Notes: generated by a model not told the origin, from the sequence alone. Positions 27,733-37,911 are shown, counted from the first letter of the stretch. The stretch: DNA of 64,000 nt from Pseudomonas synxantha (GCF_900105675.1 NZ_LT629786.1:4216001-4280000), one strand, 5' to 3'. Numbers and translations: made by a program.

Positions 27733-28863
27733 ATGCTGAACGGACGCGACCCGCGCATCGATTTTTTTCGGGGCCTGGCGTTGATCTTCATTTTCTGGGA
27801 TCACGTGCCCCACAACCCGCTCGGCTTGATCACCTTGCGTAACTTCGGCTTCAGCGACGCGGCGGAAGTCTTCGTATTTCTCGCCGGCTTCGCCTCGGTA
27901 CTGGCCTACGGCAAAGTCCTGCAGCGCGAGGGCTACTGGATGGCCTGCCTGAAGATCCTGCGGCGCACCTGGGTGCTGTACGTGGTGCATATCTTCCTGC
28001 TGGCACTGTTGATGGGCATTGTGTTCTTCGCCAACAGCCATGTGGAAACCCGTGACCTGGTGGCGGAGATGGGCCTGACGCACTTCGTCACCCACCCGCA
28101 GCAAGCGCTGACCGATGAGCTGCTGCTGCGCTTCAAGCCCAACCTGATGGACCCGTTGCCGCTGTACATCGTCTTGCTTGCCGGTTTGTCCGTGGTGCTG
28201 CCACTGATGGTGCGCGCTACCTGGGCGGTGGTGGGCGTTTCGCTGGTGGTGTACCTGCTGGCACCGTGGATGGGCTGGAACCTGCGGGCGATCGCCGATG
28301 GCGTGTGGTATTTCAATCCCGTCACCTGGCAATTGCTGTTTGTGCTGGGAGGCGCCGCGGCGATCTACAGCCAGCGCACCCGAGAGCCAGAGAAGCGCCC
28401 CTTGCAGCGTCAGCCGCTGTTTGTCGCAGCGGCGCTGTACGTGCTGGTGGCTGGCGTGATCACGCTGTCGTGGCTCTGGCCTGAAGTCCATGACGCAGTG
28501 ATGCCGGCCGCGCTCAGCAACCTGCTGTACCCCATCAGCAAGACCGACCTGTCGCCGGTGCGCCTTGTGCATTTCCTTGCCCTGGCCTATGTCACCGCTA
28601 AGCTGCTGCCCGAACGGGGCTGGACGCAAAACCCGCTGGCCGAGCGCGTCTGCCAGATGGGCCGCTATTCACTCGAGGTATTTTGCCTGGGTGTGGTGCT
28701 GGCGCCGCTGGCAGATATGCTCAATGCCCTGGCGGGTGACGCCATGGCCATGCAGTTGCTCACCGCCCTGGTCGGCGTGGTGCTGATGTCGGCCCTCGCA
28801 GTCTGGCTGGAGTTCAACAAACGCCTCAATCAGGCGCCGCGCGAAACGACGCAAAATAGGTAA
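27733..28863 (+). CDS. OpgC-family membrane acyltransferase
   Basis: The 376-residue protein begins MLNGRDPRIDFFRGLALIFI, the R-x-x-x-D-F-F-R-G opening of OpgC-type proteins, and is followed by about ten membrane helices (SDAAEVFVFLAGFASVLAYG, WVLYVVHIFLLALLMG, and so on). OpgC adds succinyl groups to periplasmic glucans in other bacteria. No opgG/opgH genes are nearby, so the acceptor here is uncertain. The ATG at 27733 is chosen over a frame open to 27664 because it starts the conserved segment. A strong hairpin follows the stop. Confidence 0.85.
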   Translation: MLNGRDPRIDFFRGLALIFIFWDHVPHNPLGLITLRNFGFSDAAEVFVFLAGFASVLAYGKVLQREGYWMACLKILRRTWVLYVVHIFLLALLMGIVFFANSHVETRDLVAEMGLTHFVTHPQQALTDELLLRFKPNLMDPLPLYIVLLAGLSVVLPLMVRATWAVVGVSLVVYLLAPWMGWNLRAIADGVWYFNPVTWQLLFVLGGAAAIYSQRTREPEKRPLQRQPLFVAAALYVLVAGVITLSWLWPEVHDAVMPAALSNLLYPISKTDLSPVRLVHFLALAYVTAKLLPERGWTQNPLAERVCQMGRYSLEVFCLGVVLAPLADMLNALAGDAMAMQLLTALVGVVLMSALAVWLEFNKRLNQAPRETTQNR

Positions 28864-28876
28864 CCGCCGGCACCCA

Positions 28877-28927
28877 CCAAGTGCTTCCTTCTGCCTTCCA
28901 CCTTACGGTGAAAGGAACAGCACTTGG
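28877..28927. terminator. Hairpin between convergent opgC-like gene and giant gene C
   Basis: CCAAGTGCT (28877-28885) pairs perfectly with AGCACTTGG (28919-28927). An inner CACC-TTAC-GGTG hairpin and TTCC/GGAA pairs extend the structure. It lies between two converging genes, the expected place for a bidirectional terminator, though neither side has a strong T-tract. Confidence 0.6.
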
Positions 28928-29009
28928 CTACCCATCTACTGCTCAACGGACTGTCGGATAACCTGCAGCCCCCGACTTCACTCGACGTGATGTCAATGAG
29001 GTTTGCGCA

Positions 29010-32000
29010 TCAACGAGCATCGCTGGTTGGACTTATAGGCATGGCTTTTCGACGTCCCAAGAGTGTAATCAAGTAGGCGACGGAGTCGGCGTTGTTGAGC
29101 ACTACAATGATGCGTTTCAACGGATCACTGCGGAAAGCTCGCCGGGCATCGCTGAGGGTTTGCGTGCCCGTGGCGGCGAGCAGCCGGTTGAGAACAGGCG
29201 CCGTTGACGTGCCCTGGGCTGGATCTGCTTTGAGACCGGTGGCGATGTCCACAACCTGGAACAATTCAGGGGTCGGGGTATTGAGCGACAGTCGCGAAAG
29301 CTGGCGGTTTTCGAGCACCCGTTTAGTGCTGATGCCGTCATGGGTCTGAGGGTCAATCAAGTCATGGAAGGGATGGGTGGAATGCACGTAGGCCAAGTCC
29401 AAGGTCTCACATTCGTGATGAGAGATTTCGTGAATGAGCGTCGTCGCACGCGCATGAACGTTGACATAAAACGGTTTGATCAACAGACGACTGTATTTCA
29501 AGCCTGGGTTAAAAAAAGACTCGGTCAGGTACAGCAATTGAAGAGGGTCAGGGACGATCGTGAAGGCCATCACTTTATAAGTGCCCGTGAGCGCCGGCAT
29601 TCGTGAGCGGCCGATGACAAATCGTGTTGAGTTCGGCGAGGTCAATGAGGGCTCCAGTAACGCGTTGCACACCTTGTCGACGACCTCCTGGATTTTTTCA
29701 AGTTGCTGGACCTCGAGAACCTGCAAGCCAAAAAACAGTTTGATCTGTTTGGCCAGTTCAGTCTCGGCATGGGGTGTTTGCAGGAGCAGGCGTACGTTCT
29801 CCTGGGCGTTCCTGGCATAGAACGTCGCCATTGCCAGTGCCTCGGTGATCATCAATGATTCTTGCGCGTAAAGCGCGCGGATATCGCGCATGCCAATGGC
29901 CAATATATTCATATTGGGCCGTGCAAAGGGCTCCGAGTAGAAGCGATTGGTCAATCGTGCAACCGCTCTGCGGCCGGTCAGCAATGGGTCACTGCTACTG
30001 AGCATCCACTGTTGTCGCGTGTTGCTATGCACCAAGGGGCCAATTTCTGCATCGCCGGTAATGTGCCAACCCAGGCCGAGCTTGATAACCCGGAAGACTT
30101 TGCCTGCCACGGCTGCGTAGTAGTGATTGGAAGCGGACCGGTAAAGGTTGAGGGCGGTGTCTTTAACCAGGCTGGCCAAGGTTGGCTCAAGGACTTCGAA
30201 ACGTTGTAGCCGGGTGCGTTGCGCCGCGGTTATATCCAGTGCGGGCCAGGACACCACAGCCGTTGCAGAGTCAGGAGACGCCGGGGAGCTGTCGCTTTCT
30301 GGCACGGCGGGCCTGGAGCGGCGCAGGCTGGCCATCAGGGCAACGCCTGCGATGAAATGCCCAAGTGCCTCATGCCAGTTTTGGCTTTGCAGGTCATCGG
30401 CACTGTCTTTGAACAGCTTGAAGCTCTGCCAGACGATCAGGGGGTAAGCCAACTTACCCGGAATGAACGCGCTGGCAGCCTGTACACCCGCTGAAAACAC
30501 GGCCTTGACCGTCTCCCAGGAGGCCTGCGCATTGGCTTTTTTCTGGCAACCCAGCAAGCGCGTCAGCAGCTCGGTATTATCGAAGTACAGCTGTTTGAAC
30601 AGCGGCACGTTGATGGCGTTGTAAGCCAGTTTTACCCCTGTGCCTTGGAGGGCGTCTGTCAGCGTGGCCTGGTCGACTGCCGGGACCACCTGCAACACCC
30701 AACTCTTCAAGGCGCCTGGCGATGTCAGTTCAGCAACGAGCCCGGCCTCATCCGGATATTCCTTGAGGGTGTGGCCAGGGCTATAAGGCGCATAGAGAAC
30801 TAGAGGCGTCTTGTCAGCACCGGCACGACTGATCAAGTACACCCCAGGCACCTTGAGGATGTTCTTCCCGGCATCGATCAGCACTTGCAGCGCACAGATG
30901 CTGGCACTGGCATCCACTACGTTCGCTCGGGCAGTCGCATCCGGCATATCCATGATCTGCTGGATAAGCCCGAAGGTCGTTGGTGACAGCTGGCCTTGCA
31001 ATGTCAGGCTGTGAGCGTATTGCATCAGTTGCCAAGGCAATTGCTTGGCGAACCGCGTAGAGCGTTGCACGAAGTCCGGACTGGCGGCGCCCAGGCGTAA
31101 CTCGATGTAAGTCCTATAGGCCTCGTTGATCTTCAGCGCCTTGATGCGATTGCCCAGTGTCTGCGAGTCCAGGGTGGCGGGCAGCGTCGTTGCGCCGGTA
31201 CCGGCAAAGAATGGCACCTCATCGTTCCAATATGATTGATGACTCAGTGCATACTCCAGCAGCGACTGGTTACGGGCAGGCGTATTGCCCTGAGCCGGCA
31301 GGCCCACTTCGATTTCATCCGGGGTTACGCTGTTGCGGTCATCCAACGCCGCCAGCAATGCGCTGAGCCGGTTGCGCGTGAACTGAGCCAGCGAGTCAAT
31401 CCCGTGCAGGAAATCGCGGTTGTCGCTGACATTATTTCGATACTGCTCTAACAGTTCGGCATAGAGCTGTTGATCGACGGCACTGGCTTGGCCCAACCAC
31501 TGCAGGCCATGCTGCACGATCATGGACCGGACCATGTCCGTGGCTCGTCGCACATTGGTGGGCGCCAGGTTTCGCGTGACTCGAACCTGCCACAGCTTAC
31601 GCAGCTGCTGGGCCGACAGCTGCATCGAGAGAATTTGCGCCAGTTCAAGGTCTTTTTGCCCGGCATAGGTTCGTTGCACATGTTCAACGAGGTTGTCTTC
31701 GATCAGCTCAAGGGAACTGAGTGCATAGGTCGGATAGGACTGCCAGTCCGCTCGGGCCAGATTCTCCAGAAAAACCTGACGTTCGGCCGGATCTGCCAGG
31801 CGTTGATCCACCGCGGCTTTAAACTGGCTTAATGAACGGAAACCTTCCAGCCCCAACGCAGGCGTCCATAACAGAATGCGCCCCGAATATCGCGGGTCCA
31901 GCCCGCCGCGCTCGGTCAACACGAAACAGTTATTGAGAGCCTGCGAGGTCGTTTGCCCAATGATCTTCACCTTCATGTAAAACGCATCAGGACGGAACCC

Positions 32001-34169
32001 GTTGACACTCAGGCGCAGGTCCCGGGCGTAGATCCCCAGCACACTCGAGAGCACTTCGTAGTCGGTCGGTAACAAAGCGTTGTTCCAGAGCCTGAGCTGC
32101 ATTTGCGCGATCAGGCCCATCTCCATGGCTTTTCTCAGCACCGGCTCCATGTTGGGGTACAGGCTGTGGGTCCGACGCAAATACTGGGTAAAACCACCCA
32201 TGGCCGTTTCGATCAGGTGATTGAAGGTCTTGACCTCCAAGCCGGAGATTTTGGTGGCCGCGTTGTCAGGTGCGGTTGAATAGAGCTGGGTGTCCGGCGA
32301 GTCGGTAAGTGGGCCTGCTTCACCACATAAGCGCGCCAGGAAATGCTCGACCATGCTGCTCGATGACACTAGCTGAGGTTGTTCGGTGGCACTCGAGGGA
32401 CGGCTGTAATACCGCACCGACAGGCACGCAGCCTGCAGGTGCGCAAGCTTGAGGCTGTGCAGTTTGGTATTCAGATAAGTAATGGCCGAGCGTTCCAGCG
32501 AAGGTCGCGAAGATCGTTGCTGCTCGATTTCGGCAGCGACATTTTCGAGCAAATGCACCGTGGTGCGCATCGCCAGGAGCGTTGGTGGAATCCTCGGTTG
32601 CAGCGCACTCGCCGTCCAGCTGGCCGCCAACTGCGTACTCCAGCGCCCCATGGGTTCGAGGGTCAATAGTGCTGGATCAACCATGCCGCGCACATCCAGC
32701 ACATGGTCGACCACCGCGTCGAGGTCCAGGGTGCCCTGGCTCAGACGATACTGGTCCAGCGCATATCCAAGGTTGCGTCCTTGCTTTTGAATGATGCCTT
32801 CCAGGAGGCTTTGGAAAATGCCCCCGGTGATGGGCGCGGGGGCGATGTCGCTGGTTTGCAGGTCGGCTTCGCTGCAGCGTTCCGGCCTGGACAGATAGTT
32901 TCTCCAGGCAGTGGGATGCTGCAAGGGGTCCAGGTGACCGAGAAGGTGGGCTTTGAGTGAGTCCAGCTCGGTAAACGGTTGTAAGCCAAGATGAGGGCTA
33001 TAGAGCAGCCAGAGTGATGCCTCGCCGCTTTTGTCATGGCGGATAATCAAAGTGCTGGCCAGCTCGGTCGAGGGCTGTCGCGGCCCCTCCAGCAGGGCTT
33101 TATCGATCGCCAGGGCGGGCGCGATGGTGATCGCGCCAGGGTCGGCCTTGAGCGGCAGCGCCTGCAGTTGCAGACGCTGCTCAGGCGAAATGATGCCTTG
33201 CTGTTGTTGATCCAGCAGGGCGATGAGAAACCCATGGAACATCGCTTGAATAAACAACTGCTGTCGCGTCATTCCGGTCGAAGCCGGTTGCTGCCAGAAC
33301 AACTTGGGCTGTTGCAGCATGTATGCGCTGAGCCCCTGGGCCAGCCCTTGGACTGAGGTTTCCCAGCGCAACTGATCATCGGCGCCCTGAGTCAACCGCT
33401 GGGGGTTGGAGTAATGGCGGGTTTCTCCTCTTGGCCAGCCATTGGCGACGAAATACATCAGCACGGTTTCATGCAGGGAACGCATGGTGGTGTGTCGGGA
33501 CGCTGGCGTCTCGGTGCCACCCGAGAAGCCGGAAGTATCGACGTGGGTGCTCTGCACTTGCGTCTGGCGCTGGTCGATACCTGCGAAGGACTGGGCCATT
33601 TGCGCGGCGATGTATTCATCCAGCAAAGACGTGAAACTGGGTAGTTTGAGCAGTTCCTCGCGCAACAGGCGGGCATTTTCAAGCCGGTTGTTGGCAAGGG
33701 TCGCTTGCTGTGCTTCAAAGACAGCCCCAGCCACGGTTTGGGTGGAAATACTCAGGCTCGTCACCGACGCCAGCTGCGCTTGCTGGGCAATGGACAGATA
33801 ATCAAGCAACGGCTGGCGCTGCACCGGATCCTTCAGCCAGGTTGCCAATTGGGTATTGAGCGCCCCACGGCTTTCCAGCTTTTCCAGGCCTCGAGCAGGT
33901 GTGTAGAGAAATACCCCTGCGCCTGGGGCGGGGCTCATGACAAACGCGCCCGCCAGTTCAATCGGCTGTTTATCGGGTACGCTCAGGTGCAGGGTTTGCA
34001 CATGCATCGGCGCTTTTTGTGCCTGGCGCAAGGCATCAGTGGCCAGATAGACAGTGTCGAGCCAGTCGAGGTCCTGGAGCGTGAAGTGGCGCGTGCTTTG
34101 GCGCGCGGTCAATTGTGTACGGTCGGTCTGGGTTTCGCGGAAAAAATACGGAAGGTTATCGCTAGCCAT
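29010..34169 (-). CDS. Giant toxin-like protein C with C-terminal aspzincin-like metalloprotease motif
   Basis: This 1719-residue protein has at least four repeats of the GAFVMS / FLYTPARGLEKLES type, near residue 80 and again as WLLYSPHLGLQPF, LLWTPALGLEGF and LVLYAPYSPGHTL. This is the clearest expression of the module shared by all five giants. A hydrophobic stretch (VKAVFSAGVQAASAFIPG) precedes the C-terminal third. There HEISH (residues 1580-1584) is followed by ETLDLAY (1588-1594), matching the HExxH plus G/ETxDxxY layout of M35-type zinc endopeptidases with D1591 as third ligand. The ATG at 34169, with GGAG 8 bases upstream, is preferred over a GTG 21 codons earlier. An M3 peptidase gene lies directly upstream on the same strand. 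Confidence 0.78.
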   Translation of the reverse strand: MASDNLPYFFRETQTDRTQLTARQSTRHFTLQDLDWLDTVYLATDALRQAQKAPMHVQTLHLSVPDKQPIELAGAFVMSPAPGAGVFLYTPARGLEKLESRGALNTQLATWLKDPVQRQPLLDYLSIAQQAQLASVTSLSISTQTVAGAVFEAQQATLANNRLENARLLREELLKLPSFTSLLDEYIAAQMAQSFAGIDQRQTQVQSTHVDTSGFSGGTETPASRHTTMRSLHETVLMYFVANGWPRGETRHYSNPQRLTQGADDQLRWETSVQGLAQGLSAYMLQQPKLFWQQPASTGMTRQQLFIQAMFHGFLIALLDQQQQGIISPEQRLQLQALPLKADPGAITIAPALAIDKALLEGPRQPSTELASTLIIRHDKSGEASLWLLYSPHLGLQPFTELDSLKAHLLGHLDPLQHPTAWRNYLSRPERCSEADLQTSDIAPAPITGGIFQSLLEGIIQKQGRNLGYALDQYRLSQGTLDLDAVVDHVLDVRGMVDPALLTLEPMGRWSTQLAASWTASALQPRIPPTLLAMRTTVHLLENVAAEIEQQRSSRPSLERSAITYLNTKLHSLKLAHLQAACLSVRYYSRPSSATEQPQLVSSSSMVEHFLARLCGEAGPLTDSPDTQLYSTAPDNAATKISGLEVKTFNHLIETAMGGFTQYLRRTHSLYPNMEPVLRKAMEMGLIAQMQLRLWNNALLPTDYEVLSSVLGIYARDLRLSVNGFRPDAFYMKVKIIGQTTSQALNNCFVLTERGGLDPRYSGRILLWTPALGLEGFRSLSQFKAAVDQRLADPAERQVFLENLARADWQSYPTYALSSLELIEDNLVEHVQRTYAGQKDLELAQILSMQLSAQQLRKLWQVRVTRNLAPTNVRRATDMVRSMIVQHGLQWLGQASAVDQQLYAELLEQYRNNVSDNRDFLHGIDSLAQFTRNRLSALLAALDDRNSVTPDEIEVGLPAQGNTPARNQSLLEYALSHQSYWNDEVPFFAGTGATTLPATLDSQTLGNRIKALKINEAYRTYIELRLGAASPDFVQRSTRFAKQLPWQLMQYAHSLTLQGQLSPTTFGLIQQIMDMPDATARANVVDASASICALQVLIDAGKNILKVPGVYLISRAGADKTPLVLYAPYSPGHTLKEYPDEAGLVAELTSPGALKSWVLQVVPAVDQATLTDALQGTGVKLAYNAINVPLFKQLYFDNTELLTRLLGCQKKANAQASWETVKAVFSAGVQAASAFIPGKLAYPLIVWQSFKLFKDSADDLQSQNWHEALGHFIAGVALMASLRRSRPAVPESDSSPASPDSATAVVSWPALDITAAQRTRLQRFEVLEPTLASLVKDTALNLYRSASNHYYAAVAGKVFRVIKLGLGWHITGDAEIGPLVHSNTRQQWMLSSSDPLLTGRRAVARLTNRFYSEPFARPNMNILAIGMRDIRALYAQESLMITEALAMATFYARNAQENVRLLLQTPHAETELAKQIKLFFGLQVLEVQQLEKIQEVVDKVCNALLEPSLTSPNSTRFVIGRSRMPALTGTYKVMAFTIVPDPLQLLYLTESFFNPGLKYSRLLIKPFYVNVHARATTLIHEISHHECETLDLAYVHSTHPFHDLIDPQTHDGISTKRVLENRQLSRLSLNTPTPELFQVVDIATGLKADPAQGTSTAPVLNRLLAATGTQTLSDARRAFRSDPLKRIIVVLNNADSVAYLITLLGRRKAMPISPTSDAR

Positions 34170-34212
34170 CAAGTGCGCTCCATGCAGGCCTGGCTGCTGG
34201 ATAAACAGCCAT

Positions 34213-34234
34213 GAGTGATCCGGGAGGATCACTC
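34213..34234. promoter_or_regulatory. Perfect inverted repeat upstream of giant gene C
   Basis: GAGTGATCC (34213-34221) and GGATCACTC (34226-34234) form a perfect 9-bp inverted repeat with a 4-base loop. It sits 44-65 bases before the ATG of gene C and 46 bases after the M3 peptidase gene. Without a T-tract, it could be an operator or a leader hairpin that sets the expression ratio of the two genes. Confidence 0.55.
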
Positions 34235-34279
34235 TGGCAGTTCAGGCTTGCACCGATGCGCTATATATACAACGAAGCG

Positions 34280-36298
34280 TCATGCCTTGGAGTGCTCGGC
34301 GCAGGAGTCGCCTTCACCCCGAAAAAGCGCCAGTGACTTTAACAATGTGCCGGTGTCCCCTTGAGTGATGAACGCTTCACGAAAGGCTTTCCCGGTCTCC
34401 GGGTTGAACAGCCCGTCACGCTCGAACCGTTCAAATGCCTGCCTGGCCAGGACACCCGACCACCTGTAGGAGTAGGCGTTGGCACCGTAGTCGATAAGCT
34501 GTTCAAAGCTATTGAGTGGACGAGCGCCAGCCGGCCATTGCAAATGCCCGACTTGCGCGTTGCATTGGCTGAAAACCTCATGGGGTGTGCGTCCGTCACC
34601 GTGAGTGCGGTGCAACTCGAAGTCGACCAGGCTTGTGAGCAAAACCCTGGCGGTTTCCTGACTGGTCTGGGTGTGAATCAACCGGCTGATTTTGGTGGCC
34701 ATGTCGTCAGGCAGAGGTTCTCCCGTCTGGAAATGGCTCGAGAGCCAGATCAGGAACGAGGGTGTAAAGCAGAACTGCTCCAAGACCTGACTGACGAACT
34801 CCGACGCGTCACGGCTCAGTTGTTCAATACTGGAGATTGCCCGGTAAGGCGCCGAGGTCAACAGGTGCTGCAGGCAGTGGCCGAACTCGTGTAGCAAGAC
34901 CCGCAGCTGTAAATGACCCATCAAGCAAGGATGGGTCTTGGTCGGGGCCGGCATCTGGGTACGCAGCACCGCCATGGGCAGTTTTGGTCGTCCTTCAGCC
35001 GTCATTCGGTGGCTTCGTAGACTGGATGTGAAGCCAAACCCCGCCGCCTCACTGCGGCGATAAGGGTCAATGAACAAATGCCCGATCGGCTCTGCGTACT
35101 CCCTGAGCTCAAATACCCGCACATCCGGGTGCCAGGTATCGACCGTGGCCTGTTCGATCAAATCGACGCCGAACAGAGTCTTGGCGAACGCGCATAGCCT
35201 TTGCAGTACCCACTCAAATGGGAAGTAGTTGCCCACGGTTTGCTGGGAGATGCCCGCCAGATCCTGACGGATTTTTTCCGCGAAATAATCGTGGTCCCAG
35301 GGCTCCAACACATCGATACCGCGTTGCGCGGCATAGTTTTGCAGTTGCTGTGCCTCGTGGGTAAACGTTGTGCGTGCCAGGTCGATCTGTTGGTGAATAA
35401 ATGCGCTGACCTGCTCCGTCGTGCCTGCCATCTGCTCCACCAGTGCCAGTTGGGCGAAATTGGCATGACCCAGCAGCTGCGCTTTCTGATGACGACTATA
35501 GAGCAGCGCTGTCAGCACCTGTTCATTGTCATTGGCAATCGCATCCGGGCCGCGGTCCACTGCACGGCTGTAGTAAGCGAGCATGATTTCCTTACGCAAG
35601 CCTCGATGATCGGCGTATGTCATCACCTCGCGAAAGGACTGCTCCGACAGGGTCAATAACCAGCCTTGCAGACCGGCCGCCGTAGCCGCGGCCGCCATGC
35701 GTGCCTGAGCTGAATCAGGCAATCCGCTCAACAATGACGCGTCCAGGATGTGCTTGCGCCATGCATCGTTTGCGTTTTTCACGCGGTCCAGGAATGCCTG
35801 GCTGAAGACGTCGATGTCTTGGTTCAACGCACTGAGCTGTAGCTGCTTGTCCGGTGACAGCTCAAGGCCGGCCACGCGGTACTTGCGCAGCTTTTTTTGC
35901 AGCGCGCCTTGGCGTTGCTCACTGAACAGCGCGGCGATCGGGCTGGCGGCCAGTTGTCGGTGAAGCCGATACAGGTCGCTATTGCCTGCCAGCTCGGCTT
36001 TGTACTGGGTTGCCATCGCTTGACTACGCGTTGATGCCTGCTGCCAGGCCAACCCTTGGGGGACGGAGTCAAGCAGCGTAAGGACATGCACAAAACCCTC
36101 CAGGCGCGCTTCCAGTTCATCCACGGCCAGCACCAGGTCATCCCAGGTGGGAAAGGCTGCCTGACTGGCAATAATCGAAGCGGTGGCACTGCGGCACTCG
36201 GTGATGATCTGCTGAATGGCGGGCAGCAGGTGGTGCGCCTGGATCGCTGAAAACGGCGGCCGATCATAGGGCAGCAGCAGGGGATTACTGTCGGGCAT
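34280..36298 (-). CDS. M3-family metallopeptidase (oligopeptidase A/PrlC-like paralogue)
   Basis: The 672-residue protein has the size and layout of oligopeptidase A. The zinc motif HEFGH is at residues 470-474, preceded by HLQLRVLL and followed by SRDASEFVSQVLEQF with the third-ligand glutamate. GFTSSLRSH and PTKTHPCLMGH precede the active site, and SYRWSGVLARQAFERF lies near the end. No signal peptide is present, so it is cytoplasmic. M3 enzymes cut short peptides. The sequence looks diverged from housekeeping PrlC. It is followed after 110 bases by giant gene C on the same strand, so a role tied to that toxin-like protein is possible but inferred only from adjacency. Confidence 0.88.
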   Translation of the reverse strand: MPDSNPLLLPYDRPPFSAIQAHHLLPAIQQIITECRSATASIIASQAAFPTWDDLVLAVDELEARLEGFVHVLTLLDSVPQGLAWQQASTRSQAMATQYKAELAGNSDLYRLHRQLAASPIAALFSEQRQGALQKKLRKYRVAGLELSPDKQLQLSALNQDIDVFSQAFLDRVKNANDAWRKHILDASLLSGLPDSAQARMAAAATAAGLQGWLLTLSEQSFREVMTYADHRGLRKEIMLAYYSRAVDRGPDAIANDNEQVLTALLYSRHQKAQLLGHANFAQLALVEQMAGTTEQVSAFIHQQIDLARTTFTHEAQQLQNYAAQRGIDVLEPWDHDYFAEKIRQDLAGISQQTVGNYFPFEWVLQRLCAFAKTLFGVDLIEQATVDTWHPDVRVFELREYAEPIGHLFIDPYRRSEAAGFGFTSSLRSHRMTAEGRPKLPMAVLRTQMPAPTKTHPCLMGHLQLRVLLHEFGHCLQHLLTSAPYRAISSIEQLSRDASEFVSQVLEQFCFTPSFLIWLSSHFQTGEPLPDDMATKISRLIHTQTSQETARVLLTSLVDFELHRTHGDGRTPHEVFSQCNAQVGHLQWPAGARPLNSFEQLIDYGANAYSYRWSGVLARQAFERFERDGLFNPETGKAFREAFITQGDTGTLLKSLALFRGEGDSCAEHSKA

Positions 36299-36385
36299 GG
36301 GGTCACTCTTTAAAAAATGGCAGTCGAAGCAGCCAGCCTAAAGAGTGAATAACCGCAGGGAGGAATAGATAGGTAGGGGCACCGA

Positions 36386-36425
36386 CACGCAAATGTGGCG
36401 CCCCTTAAGGCGCCACGTTTGCGTG
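36386..36425 (-). terminator. Strong hairpin terminator after the amino-acid permease gene
   Basis: CACGCAAATGTGGCGCC (36386-36402) pairs with GGCGCCACGTTTGCGTG (36409-36425) over 17 positions with a single wobble and a 6-nt loop. It lies 20 bases past the permease stop. No long T-tract follows, so it may act as an RNA 3' end stabiliser as well. Confidence 0.7.
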
Positions 36426-36444
36426 CACAGGCGCGCTCAGTAGC

Positions 36445-37866
36445 TCATGGCTGCTTGAGCGCCGCACCGTTGCCTGCGTTGGTCGGCTGCAACCTGAACA
36501 CGTAGAACAGCACCGTCAGCAGCACCAGGAACACCGGGCCGACGTACAGCGCAATGCGGGTGTCCGGGAAGTACGCCATCAGGCCCACCACCAAAACCAG
36601 GAATGCCAGGGCCAGGTAGGAACTGACCGGGTACAGCCACATGCGGTATTTCAGGGCTTTCTGTTCGGCCGGGCTCAGGCCCTTGCGGAACTTGAGCTGG
36701 GCCAGCAGGATCATCACCCAGGTCCAGATCGCGCCGAAGGTGGCGATCGAGGTCACCCAGACAAAGACTTTTTCCGGCACCAGGTAGTTGAGCAGTACCC
36801 CCAGCAGCAAGGCAAAGATCGACAGCAGCAAGGCCTTGCGCGGTACGCCGTTGCTGGAGGTGGTGCCGAAGGTCGCCGGCGCCTGGCCGTTCTGCGCCAG
36901 GCTGTAGAGCATGCGCCCGGTGCTGAAGATGCCACCATTACAGGACGACAGCGCGGCGGTGATCACCACGAAGTTGATGATGCCGGCGGCGGTCTTGATA
37001 CCCAGGCGCTCGAAAGTCATCACAAAGGGGCTGCCCTGGGTGCCGATTTCGTTCCACGGGTAGATCGACAGGATCACGAACAAGGCGCCCACATAGAACA
37101 GCAGGATGCGCCAGAACACCGAGCCGATGGCATTCGGGATGGTCTTCTGCGGGTTCTTCGCTTCACCGGCGGTGAGGCCGATCATCTCCACGCCCAGGTA
37201 GGCGAACATCACCATTTGCAGGGACATCAGCACGCCCTGCACGCCATTGGGCAGGAAACCGCCGTGGGCCCACAGGTTGGAGATGCCCAGTGCCACGCCG
37301 TCATTGCCGAAGCCAAAGGCGATGATGCCGACGCCGCCGATCACCATGGCAATGATGGTGACAATCTTGATCAACGCGAACCAGAACTCGAACTCACCGA
37401 ACGCCTTGACCGCGATCAGGTTGATGGTGCCCATGCTGATCAGTGCCGCCAGGGCCCAGATCCAGCGCGGTGTGTCGGGGAACCAGACGCCCATGTACAC
37501 GGCGACGGCGGTGATTTCCGCGACACAGGTCACCAGCCACAGGAACCAGTAGTTCCAGCCGGTGAGAAAGCCTGCCAACGGGCCGAGGTAGTCCTGGGCA
37601 TAACGGCTGAACGAACCGGCGACGGGATTGTGCACCGCCATTTCGCCCAGGGCGCGCATGATCACCAGAATCGCCAGGCCGCCAATGATGTAGGAGAGCA
37701 TGATCGCCGGGCCGGCCATTTCGATGGCCTTGGCCGAGCCGAGGAACAGGCCGACACCGATACAGGCGCCGAGGGCCATCAGGCGAATATGCCGTTCACC
37801 GAGTTCACGTTTGAGCGGGCCGCCTTGAGCGGTCTCGCCATGGGGCAGTGGGTTGCCGACGGGCAT
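36445..37866 (-). CDS. APC-family amino-acid permease (proline/aromatic permease type)
   Basis: The 473-residue protein has about twelve membrane helices and the family opening LKRELGERHIRLMALGACIG followed by VGLFLGSAKAIEMAGPAI. GLTAGEAKNPQKTIPNAI and NGGIFSTGRMLYSLAQNGQAP are also typical of the amino-acid transporter (AAT) branch, which includes ProY, GabP and AroP. The close GERHIRLMALG match favours a ProY-like assignment, but substrate is not certain. GAGG lies 10 bases before the ATG. A 10-bp inverted repeat sits 46-73 bases upstream. Confidence 0.88.
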   Translation of the reverse strand: MPVGNPLPHGETAQGGPLKRELGERHIRLMALGACIGVGLFLGSAKAIEMAGPAIMLSYIIGGLAILVIMRALGEMAVHNPVAGSFSRYAQDYLGPLAGFLTGWNYWFLWLVTCVAEITAVAVYMGVWFPDTPRWIWALAALISMGTINLIAVKAFGEFEFWFALIKIVTIIAMVIGGVGIIAFGFGNDGVALGISNLWAHGGFLPNGVQGVLMSLQMVMFAYLGVEMIGLTAGEAKNPQKTIPNAIGSVFWRILLFYVGALFVILSIYPWNEIGTQGSPFVMTFERLGIKTAAGIINFVVITAALSSCNGGIFSTGRMLYSLAQNGQAPATFGTTSSNGVPRKALLLSIFALLLGVLLNYLVPEKVFVWVTSIATFGAIWTWVMILLAQLKFRKGLSPAEQKALKYRMWLYPVSSYLALAFLVLVVGLMAYFPDTRIALYVGPVFLVLLTVLFYVFRLQPTNAGNGAALKQP

Positions 37867-37911
37867 AAAGGTACAACCTCATTTTGTTATTGGATTAGCC
37901 ACCGAGCCTCA

